A stretch of DNA of 64,000 bases from Eudorina sp. 2006-703-Eu-15 (taxonomy: Eukaryota > Chlorophyta > Chlorophyceae > Chlamydomonadales > Volvocaceae): contig BDSI01000020.1 of the NCBI GenBank assembly GCA_003117195.1, positions 851,146 to 915,145 of the forward strand, written 5' to 3'. This document shows, piece after piece, positions 1-8,586 of this stretch. Both the position numbers and the translations under genes were made by a program. Each line of letters begins with the position of its first letter. Position 1 is the first letter of the stretch. The notes below the pieces were generated by a model, which made no database searches, was not told where the DNA came from, and saw nothing but the letters and a program-made list of their open reading frames with translations.

Positions 1-402
1 GATCGCAATGACACGGGGGGTTGTGTTCCAATGTGGGTTGTGGGCCCCAGGGGACGCGCGTACCACCAGCGGCTTGCTGCTTGCAACCTGGCGAACACAA
101 TAATCTTGCATCGATGATTCTCGGGCGTGGATGGTAGTCCATCGCGCCCAAATGTGTTTGGTGCCGTTGGTCGGGCCCCTTCTTCCCTTTGCTCATACCC
201 AAGCTGTGGGACTTGTCTTCATTCTGCAACTGGTTTGCCCGGGCGGCTTCTTCGCAAAAAAACAAAACCCAAAACACACTCTTCCCCGGGATTTGCCACG
301 CCCACTGCATGTCACGCACTCCTGCCCTGCCCGCCGAATAACACACACTTCCCCCATGGCCCCCACACACTGTTTGTGGGCCCCCTTGTCCCTTATCGAC
401 AG
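1..402. other. intronic or upstream sequence, no exon resolved
   Basis: Lies immediately before the acceptor at 402/403 of the first gene, so it is probably intron of that gene. Short open frames here overlap on the same strand in different frames and show no family signal. No repeat or RNA gene seen. Confidence 0.4.
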
Positions 403-1988
403 TTCACATGCTGAGCAACAGCTTGATGACGTCGCTGTGCATCAAGGGGCTGGAGGTGAGGTCGGGGAATACCCGTTCTTAAGTTCGCGACTTCAGGTTT
501 GAGGGATATGGAGTATCAGGCCCCGTTGTGATCTGAGTTTTTGTGTGTACCCCGGAAGTATACGGTGGTAGTGTGGTGGGATGGCCCATCCCACGCCTTT
601 TAAATTATTGCCACCCTTGCCTGTACTGGGTCAACGCATCCCCTATAGACCCTTGACCTGCTCTGTGTGGTGCAACCAACCCGGATCGTAACGTGCACAG
701 GCCGACCGGCCCGAGACTGTGGCCCTGACGATGCGGCGGATCCGGTCGGTGGTGGTTTCGGAGTACCTGGCGACCAAGTTCGACGAGTCCGACGGAGTTG
801 GGGGCCTCATGGCCACATTCACTCCCGGAGCCCCGGAGGGTGAGGTTGAGGAGTGGATGTGCCCGTGGGCTGGTGACCCACCCGCCGCCCTGCGCCTGCT
901 CCCTGTGGCCAAGGACGTTTCTCGGACACGGCCGTGTGACTCCTCTGGGGGATGACTGTCAGCGAACGTATCCTTTGGTGTTCTCCCTCCGCCTCACTCG
1001 TTCTCCTCCGCCTCAGTGCTTCGGTTGGACGTATTGATCTGCTGTATCTCTCGCCCTCCCCTTCCCTTGCCTAACAAATCGCTTCATCGCCCTTTCCTCC
1101 GGGGCCCCAGTGGTGCTGCGAGAGTTTATCGCAACGGCCCAGCAGCTGCTGCAGTACCAGAGCACCCGTGACGCCTTGTTGATGGTGAGTGCAGCGCCGA
1201 GGGTGGGTTGTGCGTAAGAGGTTTGGGTGGTGGTGGGGGGCAAGGGATGGGCCGATGGATATCATCATCCGGTGCTGGATTTGAAGGGAAAGGAGATGGA
1301 CCAGGAGTAAGCGGGGCAGGCCGTAAACGACGGCAAATCAGAGAGAGGTGGAAAGGGCCGCGCGGTGAAGGAGGCGGTGTGGTTGGGGAGGGATTGGGAT
1401 TGGGCGGCGGTCTTCTGCGTACTGCGGGCGATTTCGAACTGAGTCAGCGGGAGTAGTGATGCGGCAATCACAATTCACATTCAAAACTTCCGGCTCGGTG
1501 GATGAATGCGCCTTAACACACGCGCGCCGCCCGAAGATTACCACCTCCTCCACCTGCTGCTCGTCCGCTTCCCCGCTGTGGCGGCGATGTCTCGAGGGTG
1601 GCCCTTGAGTGGGGTTGTCAGACCGCCAGCCGTGCCCCACTCGTGATACTGTGCAAGGAAACGATGTTTGAGCCTTGCGCTAGCGAGCCGATGAGGCCGC
1701 ATTGGAGCCCGACAGACAGCCCTTCCGGCAGTGCCACATGCAACCTTCAGCTCGGGCCCCCGGCCTTCCGGTGCGCCCGACGGGACGGAGCACATGCCAG
1801 CCACGGTATCCCTTGCCCTTGGGTTCCCTGTGCAGTCGTCCCTGGTTGAGCGGCTGGAGAAGGCGGAGGCGAGCGGCTGGCTGCCTGAGGCGCTGCGGGA
1901 ACCTGCCAGGCAACTGTACCTGGATGCGCATTCCAGCCTGAGGATGGAAATGGAGTCGGGTGCCGTACCGCGCGGACCGGCTCCATGA
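403..1988 (+). CDS. 3' end of an unrecognised gene (last four exons)
   Basis: Four exons join in phase: 403-455, 701-839, 1111-1184 and 1836-1988 (TGA 1986-1988). The acceptors are TCGACAG, GTGCACAG, GGCCCCAG and CTGTGCAG; the donors are GTGAGG, GTGAGG and GTGAGT. The joined frame contains SLMTSLCIKGLE, then ADRPETVALTMRRIRSVVVS, EYLATKFDES, VVLREFIATAQQLLQYQ and finally SLVERLEKAEASGWLPEALR. The 5' part must lie left of the window, because exon 1 opens in mid-frame directly after an acceptor. The C-terminal exon is predicted helical and charged (Glu/Arg/Lys rich). I do not recognise the family. Three consecutive phase matches (0, 1, 0) with clean splice sites are the main support. Confidence 0.6.
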
Positions 1989-2927
1989 GACTGGTGGGTT
2001 GGGGCGGAAGGGATGGGAACGGGCAGGCGGCTGCAGTGCGGCGGCTGCAGACCCTACGGTGTGGATAGAACCTGCGGGCCGAATGGGTCAAGCACTGTTT
2101 CAGAGGGAGGCATATGGGGTGTTTGCTTGGTCGTACACGTGTCTTCACGGGCCCCAATCTTGTGGGGCAGAAGGGATGGATGCACGGGCCCCGGAGAGGG
2201 CACGGATGCGCACGCTCCGTGCAGGTGCCGCAATGGAAAGTTGCGTCGGATGCAGAGGCTGTGAGTGCGGAAAAGCGTCGATGGGCGAGGGCGAAGGCGT
2301 CCTGTGTGGGAGGGCTGGATGTTAATGCGGGCAGGGGTAGGACCTAGAGACGTAGGGATGTACGGATGCATGCTTTCAGCGGAGCATTGTATGACGAAGT
2401 GCCACGAGACAGGGAAGCTCTGACGAGGACCAGGGGTACAGCTCCGGGCTCGGACCTGCAGCATGAGGGCTGGCGCCCATGTCGATACGGTGTCATGCTT
2501 GGGTTGTGCGGATTGGCAAACGGCAGATCGGCAACGTTCCGTGTGCGTGGGGCAAGGGGCAAGTCTCGGTAAGATTTATGTTGAATTCGCGTTCCTGTGA
2601 AAAAATGTTATTGGCAGGCGGAAATTCTTCGGCCAAGTGTTTCACCACCAGTTGCAGCTTCCCTTGATACTGGGCCAAAGGCGTCTTCTTTTTTCAGTGC
2701 ACCATCCGTACGGTTTTGAGGAGTATCGCCTCATTTTGCCACCTGGAGACACAATTGGACATACCATGAGAACATTACATATGTAGAGCACCCTCTAATT
2801 ATAATGACACTAAGCATACCTGCACTATAAACCAGATGACAGTAGCACTTGGCTTGCGCGTTCAGAGAACGCCAGTAAAGACGTGGTGAACGTTTTTGCG
2901 CTTACTCATACCACGTTGTTGACACCC
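1989..2927. other. intergenic, nothing recognised
   Basis: Follows the stop codon at 1988. Overlapping open frames on both strands have no conserved motif and lack convincing splice sites. From about 2,700 on the base composition becomes more A/T rich, as expected near a promoter for the following reading frame. Confidence 0.4.
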
Positions 2928-3275
2928 ATGGAGGAAGACCATCCAACCGTTCGACAGCCTGACCCGAGCGCAGCGAATGCTCAGCTGAACACTTTCTGCC
3001 TTTGGGCAGCTGTGACTGCTCTGATATTGTTTTACTCTGCCGCCATCACATGCTTCCTGGCAGTGTGGTCGTGGCTGCTTCCTCTGGTTGCAATCGCCAG
3101 GCAAGTTCTAGCAGTCAAATGCGGAGCCACGTTCTGCTTTCGACTTATGATAACAGGACTGCCTATTGTATTGGGTGCATATTGCGACAAAGATCACGCT
3201 GCTTTTCAGGTTGGCCTCGGAGTTCTCGACGGTCAAGGTTCGGAAACAGCAACACGAGAAGGACACGCAGTCTGA
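2928..3275 (+). CDS. small predicted membrane protein or first exons of a larger gene
   Basis: The ATG at 2928 opens a frame with a polar N-terminus (MEEDHPTVRQPDPSA) followed by about 45 mostly hydrophobic residues (LWAAVTALILFY, then ITCFLAVWSWLLPLVAIA), which would form two closely spaced membrane segments. Read through, it stops at 3275. Alternatively exon 1 ends at 3100 with a GC donor (CAG|GCAAGT), exon 2 is 3210-3279 (acceptor TTTTCAG, frame ASEFSTVKVRKQQHEKD), and this joins in phase to the reading frame that ends at 4505. Two GC-AG introns in a row would be unusual, so both models stay open. No family recognised. Confidence 0.35.
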   Translation: MEEDHPTVRQPDPSAANAQLNTFCLWAAVTALILFYSAAITCFLAVWSWLLPLVAIARQVLAVKCGATFCFRLMITGLPIVLGAYCDKDHAAFQVGLGVLDGQGSETATREGHAV

Positions 3276-3362
3276 GCAGGCAAGCTGTGTTATCGTGATT
3301 TTAGATCTAAGATCTTTCAACCCAACATATGTTCATTTTTCTGGGTGGGGTTCCTGCAATTG

Positions 3363-4505
3363 ATGTCTGTTGCTGGCATCCTACTTGTTGCTTGGTTGAG
3401 CCATGTGTGCCCAATGGATTGTTTGAGCAAAGATGGTGTAGTGCCCTTTTGTTCGACAGAGGGCCGTCGACAGCGAATTAACCGATTTGGGTTGCTGCGT
3501 GTTCAGATACCACCAACCTGCCACGACAACATCTTGTACGACCTTGTCGAGCCGGAATGCCTGCACATCCACACCGGGTGCACCCACGACGGGCCTGGTC
3601 AGGGTTACCACGTTCGGTCGAACGATGCCTTCGACCCCGTATGGGACGGACGCAGCTACCAGGGCTGTGGCAGCAGCGGCAGCTTCTTGTGCACCCCCTC
3701 AACCATCGCAACTCCTGGGGTTCATTATGAGCCCCTGGCTCAAGGCGCCGGCACCATCTTCCTGGGTGTGGTCACCCCAGTTTGTACAACGCCGTCACAT
3801 CCAATCACACAGCGACCGTCATTGTCGCCACCGACATCGCCAGCAGTTGAGGCCTTCCTCCCCGGTGCGCATTTTTACAAGCACCAGCAGCCATTGCCGT
3901 ACAGCGCATTGTTTGGTGCCGCCGCCTTGGGTATACTGTCTCCGGAGCTCGAGTCCCCAACAGCTTCGCCACAGCCACCATTTCTGCCGCCAGCCGCTCC
4001 TAGCTTGGCCATGACCTCGGCCTCAACGTCAGCCTCCATGCCTACCTCGACCTCACCGCTGTCATCCGCAACTGACACTTGCTCTGTTCGAGCAGGCCTG
4101 CGGTATGCGGCCTCCCTGCCGCCCTCGCCTGCGAAGTTGCATGGGAAGCAACGGGCCGCCGCAGCGGCATCCAGCCGCAGGCCCAGCTTTGGGGATCTGC
4201 AGCAGCGCCGGCGCACGACTGTCGCCAACGCTGTTAGTGCCACAAGCAGCCTCAGTATTGGCCGCGGAGGCAGCATTAGCATGAGCAGTGGCTCTGGGTC
4301 TTCCGTTTCAGGGGTCACCAGCGCTGACGTGAGTAAGCCCAGCTATATGCGCGGCACTGCTGCGTCGCGGGCCAAAGTCAGCAGCGCAGCGGAGCCGAAG
4401 ACGCCTTCCCGGCTAGGATGCTCTGCCAAGCTGGCTTCTGTCTCAGATGTCGTGAGCCGGCGGGTGCTCGCTGGGTTAGCACACAGAGCGTCCGCTCGGT
4501 ACTGA
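3363..4505 (+). CDS. possible secreted Ser/Ala/Pro-rich protein, unrecognised
   Basis: The first ATG of this frame (3363) starts a good signal-peptide-like segment, MSVAGILLVAWLSHVCPMDC. It is followed by a Cys-containing region of about 120 residues (LVEPECLHIHTGCTHDG, then SYQGCGSSGSFLCTP) and a long low-complexity Ser/Thr/Ala/Pro tail (SSLSIGRGGSISMSSGSGSS) ending at TGA 4503-4505, giving about 380 residues. The Cys-rich part has a natural amino-acid mix; the tail could be chance GC-rich reading frame. An alternative is that only the part from about 3474 is coding, as the third exon of a gene beginning at 2928 (acceptor CGTCGACAG at 3473/3474). No family assigned. Confidence 0.4.
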   Translation: MSVAGILLVAWLSHVCPMDCLSKDGVVPFCSTEGRRQRINRFGLLRVQIPPTCHDNILYDLVEPECLHIHTGCTHDGPGQGYHVRSNDAFDPVWDGRSYQGCGSSGSFLCTPSTIATPGVHYEPLAQGAGTIFLGVVTPVCTTPSHPITQRPSLSPPTSPAVEAFLPGAHFYKHQQPLPYSALFGAAALGILSPELESPTASPQPPFLPPAAPSLAMTSASTSASMPTSTSPLSSATDTCSVRAGLRYAASLPPSPAKLHGKQRAAAAASSRRPSFGDLQQRRRTTVANAVSATSSLSIGRGGSISMSSGSGSSVSGVTSADVSKPSYMRGTAASRAKVSSAAEPKTPSRLGCSAKLASVSDVVSRRVLAGLAHRASARY

Positions 4506-6333
4506 CGAGTGCAGCGAATCATGATGCATGGGAATGAACCTGTCGCGTTTCAGGTTCCCGCAGAGGGGTGGTGGAGCCCGCCGTGCATCTGGGCAGGGGA
4601 ACATCATTGATGGGACAGGCCCCGCCTGGGCGATGGCGACGCAGGGACGTGGTGCAAGAGGACGGAACTTCGTGCAGAACATACAGTTTCCTTTGCTTGG
4701 CTAAGCCCAGCCGAGTGTGGATTTGACTCTGGGATGCAGGCATGGCGATTGCTTTTAGATGTAGCGAAGTTGGGACCATGCGAAGTAACTTGACGGCCGG
4801 AACGACCAAGGCGTAAAACTCTGCAGGACGTGCTTGCTTGACAGCATCTACCGATGTGTTTTGTGGGCGTCTTATCTACTGACCACACAATGTCGGTACG
4901 TGGACGTCGAACCAGACTTGGTGAGTCGGACTTGGTGACATCACCTCTTGTGAAATGGAGGTTCCGTCACATGAGTAACAGAGCTGGCGCGCTACGGGCG
5001 TATGGAATTCGGTCAGAGCTCGGGGTCGTCTGCCATTATGGGCCGGCTCGCACATTTGCAGTGCTTCTGCTACAAGGAATAGAGAGAGGGGTTTGGGTCT
5101 GTGACATGTGGAGAGCTGGAGTCGACGTACAACTAAAAATGCTTTCGCAAATTGCGGCAGGATAACCCTAGCAGGTCAGTGGTAACAAGGACATGATGAC
5201 AAAGGACCGCAGCGCGAGCGAGATGATGCCATGCAACATCTTCGTGGGTACGCATTTCGTACCATGCCCACCGTCCAGTATTTCCGCATTGTTTTGTGAC
5301 TGGAAATGGGCACGATATGCGGGTTTGTGGGTTGCGTGTGCTGCCGTGGAGGTTGCGTGCCGTACGCCAGGGACGGAAGTTCCGCGCATTGTGTTGATGG
5401 ACTGGTGTCTGGCCTGTGATGTTCACCGCTGTGTCTGACTGTCTGTTGTGGTGTACGGCAGGCGCCCCAGCAGGTATTGGGGGGGTGGTCTTCACTATCG
5501 CGCTGTGTGACGTCTGACGTGTGGTCATCAAGTTTCGTAGCTTGGGGCCGCATGTTGCCGACGGTTAGTCGTTGGGACTCTTAGTACCGATTCAGCGTAA
5601 TGCATAGTATTAGATGGGAGGTGCAGGCTTTCCATCCTTACCAGGCGTCAAGTCGCATGTATGTCTGCACCGGGGCACACCAAGGTCCTTCCGCGGCCAT
5701 TGCCGCATGACCTGCTGTGACTAATCATTGAATGGCGCTTCCTTTTTGACGGATCGATAAATAAACAGTGTAGCATGGCCTTGCTGTTTTTGCACATGCC
5801 GGTTCTGTCATGCTTGGCAAGCGTGCATTGTTTGGCTGCTGAGCGACATTTTCTGCGCATTTGGGGCCGCCGTGGGTCCAAACAACGAATAATTGGTCGT
5901 ATGGGTTCATGTCGTGGTACGACTGCGGGTGATCATCCTTGGGACGGTGTCGTGCAGTCGTTGACAGATTTGCACAGCGGGCTGTACGTTCGGCAAGGTT
6001 GGTGCAAAAAACACAAAGGCTGGCAGACTTTGAACGCTGCGAAAACAGCAGCATAGTGATGGCGAAGGGTTTGAAGATCTTCACACCGATCGTACAGTAA
6101 CAGATGCATTGAATGTTCGAAGTGAGAAGGCATGTTGTCTCGGGTCGACCTTGTAATGGTGGTTACTACCATACTGGTGTTGGCGTGAAGATACATGGTC
6201 TCATCTTCCTACAACCGCACGAGATTCGGCGAACCGTGTTTGCCACAAGTAAGACCCAGATGGTGATTTCTGTTCAGGTTGATAGATCACTATTTTCATT
6301 TTATAACACAATATCATTTGCCCCAGGGAATGG
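4506..6333. other. intergenic, no gene supported
   Basis: Only short overlapping frames on both strands; none shows splice-site support, a recognisable domain or a repeat shared with the rest of the window. The last 50 bases are A/T rich (TTTTATAACA near 6300, then CAATATC), resembling the TATA-like and CAA motifs found upstream of plant and algal tRNA genes, and they directly precede the permuted tRNA. Confidence 0.4.
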
Positions 6334-6421
6334 AGGTGATGATTGTGGGTTCGGATCCCACCGTGGTCGGGCCGTACTGTGTACGGCCGCGTGGCCTAAT
6401 GGATAAGGCGTCATCCTCCGG
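6334..6421 (+). tRNA. permuted tRNA-Arg (anticodon CCG), 3' half before 5' half
   Basis: The 3' half (positions 38-73 of the tRNA) is 6334-6369 and the 5' half (positions 1-37) is 6385-6421, separated by 15 nt. Re-ordered, the halves give 73 nt with every stem paired: acceptor GGCCGCG (6385-6391) with CGTGGTC (6362-6368), 7/7 counting two G-U; D stem GCCT/AGGC, 4/4; anticodon stem TCATC (6411-6415) with GGTGA (6335-6339), 5/5 with one G-U; T stem GTGGG/CCCAC, 5/5. The anticodon loop is CTCCGGA, i.e. CCG for Arg; the variable loop is 5 nt; T8, A14, G18G19, T33 and T54T55C56 are present; the discriminator is G. No T arm follows the 5' half and no 5' half precedes the 3' half. Oddities: position 58 is G instead of the near-invariant A, so the B box is imperfect, and there is no T4 terminator until 6579. 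It could therefore be a recent pseudogene. The linker forms a perfect 8-bp hairpin with the first bases of the 5' half. Confidence 0.72.
6370..6388 (+). repeat. perfect hairpin spanning the tRNA linker
   Basis: GGCCGTAC and GTACGGCC flank a TGT loop. The right arm includes the first four bases of the tRNA 5' half, so in the precursor this hairpin would compete with the acceptor stem. Confidence 0.8.
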
Positions 6422-8267
6422 TCAGGGATGTTCTTGCTTCCCTTGGGAAATCTCCAGTGGCGAATAGTTCTGGAAGACTGGTGTTGTTTATCGGACGGAG
6501 TGGTGCAGCACGTTCTCTTGGAGGGCAATAGGTCACCACTGCTGGCTGCCAACAGTCCCTGCACGAGCGCATGGTGTCTTTTGGCGGGCAGTACCGTAGG
6601 TTGAAAGAGCACGCAGGTAACGCACCGCGCCGATGACAAAAGAAACCGTACATCGACTGTATCGGCCGCGAAGCTTCCTTTTGGCAAACCAATTCTTAAT
6701 GCCCAAGGACTCAAGCCAACTACATGCCATGTAGCTCTGACGTCTCTGGCAGTAGTGGGCAGCGTCTCCGAATGCATTCATCCAAAACCCTTTCTGGGAT
6801 GACCGTACTCGAAAACAGGCTACATTGCCAATCTCGGGTTCCCCATGACCGCATTTCACCATCTTGCCGCCCTTTATTCCGGCTCTAAACCCTAAACCCT
6901 ACGACAGCGCCAGTAAAAGCGAACTACTGCCGACAGAAGAGCAGACCCAATCAACAACAGCCGATGTAGAAGCGTTACGGAAGAGCAGTCGGCTCGCCAC
7001 AGTTGGTCCCGGGGCGCCTTTCGCTGCACACCAACGTACGCGGGCCAGTGCGGCTTGATAGTGCCGTACCGTAGTAGTTACCAGTGTAAATACGGACAAG
7101 GCTGGATATCGTATGAACACACACACACATAAACACATACCCCTATGTGCATGGAGCGTGGCACACGCCAGAAACATCCCCAGTGCCTCTGTGCGTCGTG
7201 CGCACTTACGCGCGTGCCACCCAGGACCGAGGGGAAGGGTTCCCTGGCCACCTACATCCTTCACAGCAGCCACGTCATACCCCTCAGCAGCCACATCCTG
7301 CGAACTAAGGTGTACAAACATCTACGTACGTACAGCACCTACCCGAATAGGTACACATCTTCCATAGCTCCTGCAATGAATCCTGCAATACATGCACTAC
7401 ACGCTACATGCGCGGTCGCGGGCACGGGAACCCGCCTGCGCCTGCTGCCTCCTGCGATTCAATGTGAAGTCGTGCATCGCTGGCCAAATAAAGCGCACAG
7501 CAGCTGGAGCCGACTCTGCTCCGAATCAGTGCACGCACGCACGCACGCACGCAGCGCATACGGCAACGCCACCGATCGGCACGACCCATGGTTCTTCCGC
7601 AAGATGCACGACCGAAGCCCTCCTCGTGTACCACGTACACGAGGTACCACGTGCGCACACCAAAGCGATTGCCTTGACCTTCCCTCCCTGTTCACATCTG
7701 CCTGCCGTTCTGCCTCCTGCCTGAAGTGTCGTTGTACGGAAATTCAGTTGCTCCTACCTGGAGCCCCATCGAGCGCATGCAGCGCCTCGGTGCACACGCA
7801 CCCACCCGCTCTAAGAGTGCGCCCACCCGCCCTTAGATTGCAGCCCGCCCGCTTGCCCGTGAAAGGGTAATCCGGGTGTGCCGACTCATGGCCTGCCGCA
7901 CACAGGTCTGTTCGTGCCCTTGCCCTTGCGGTGTAAGAGCTTCGGGGCTCCGCCCGTTCTCGCCCTCCGTCGTGCCTAAATCGTCGAGCATTTCTGACGA
8001 CCGCTTACCGCGCGCCCCCACCCGCCCGTCCCTCCCCCTCCCTTAGGAGTCCTACGACGCGGGCACGCTGCTGTCTGCGGCGCGTCGCGGCGACTTACGC
8101 CCGCCCGTGGACCGGGTCCGTACACCGCGTACGATGAAACCCATCCTCTGATTAATCCGAAACTCGCAGCACGCCTGTTCAGTGCCCAATGCCCAGCCAC
8201 GCGCCTGCGCCTTGCGAACAAACACGTCCGCATCACCAGCCGTGCCGCCCACGCCCAGCACTGCAAT
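6422..8267. other. gene-poor stretch with small repeats
   Basis: Contains a telomere-like CCCTAAA run (6886-6900), a (GCAC)n microsatellite (about 7531-7553) and a perfect hairpin at 7622-7644. A polypyrimidine/TAG acceptor at about 8046 followed by frame ESYDAGTLLSAARRGDLR, with a stop near 8153, could be a terminal plus-strand exon, but I could not connect upstream exons to it in phase. Other frames have no support. Confidence 0.35.
7622..7644. repeat. perfect 10-bp hairpin
   Basis: CCTCGTGTAC and GTACACGAGG separated by CAC. Not followed by a T-run and not obviously attached to a gene end. Confidence 0.75.
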
Positions 8268-8361
8268 ACTGCTGCGAACGATCAAATTCGTTGATACTGC
8301 TACTCCAGTGCAACACTGCTGCGAACGGTCAAATTCGTTGATACTGCTACTCCGGTGCACG
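8268..8361. repeat. two tandem copies of a 47-bp unit
   Basis: Unit starts ACTGCTGCGAACG at 8268 and again at 8315, with only a few differences. Each unit holds an AACGA...TCGTT inverted repeat. It lies downstream of the long minus-strand gene. Confidence 0.8.
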
Positions 8362-8437
8362 TATATACTTATATTATGTCAGAGAACTCGCATCCACAGG
8401 CCGCTCCAGTCGACACCAGTGCCGCTGTCTCAGATGT

Positions 8438-8469
8438 AACCCCCCAAACCCCCCAAACCCCCCAAACCA
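8438..8469. repeat. CCCCCCAAA tandem repeat
   Basis: Three and a half copies of a 9-mer, CCCCCCAAA. The complementary strand has G6 runs and could form a G-quadruplex on the transcript side of the minus-strand gene's 3' flank. Confidence 0.7.
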
Positions 8470-8586
8470 CGGCGCTTGGCCCTATGTGGCCCACGAAGCA
8501 TCTGCTCAGCCCCACCATATGATCCGCACAGCAGCCCTATCCCCTCCTCGCCCGTTTGACAACACTCTCGCCACTCCGCGCCGCCA

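Noticed and set aside
6385..6460. Ordinary tRNA-Arg gene reading rightwards
   Set aside because: No T arm or 3' acceptor strand follows; the matching ones lie upstream, which is why a permuted gene is proposed.
6886..6900. CCCTAAA repeats as a telomere or internal telomere tract
   Set aside because: Only about two units; more likely chance or a telo-box-like promoter motif.
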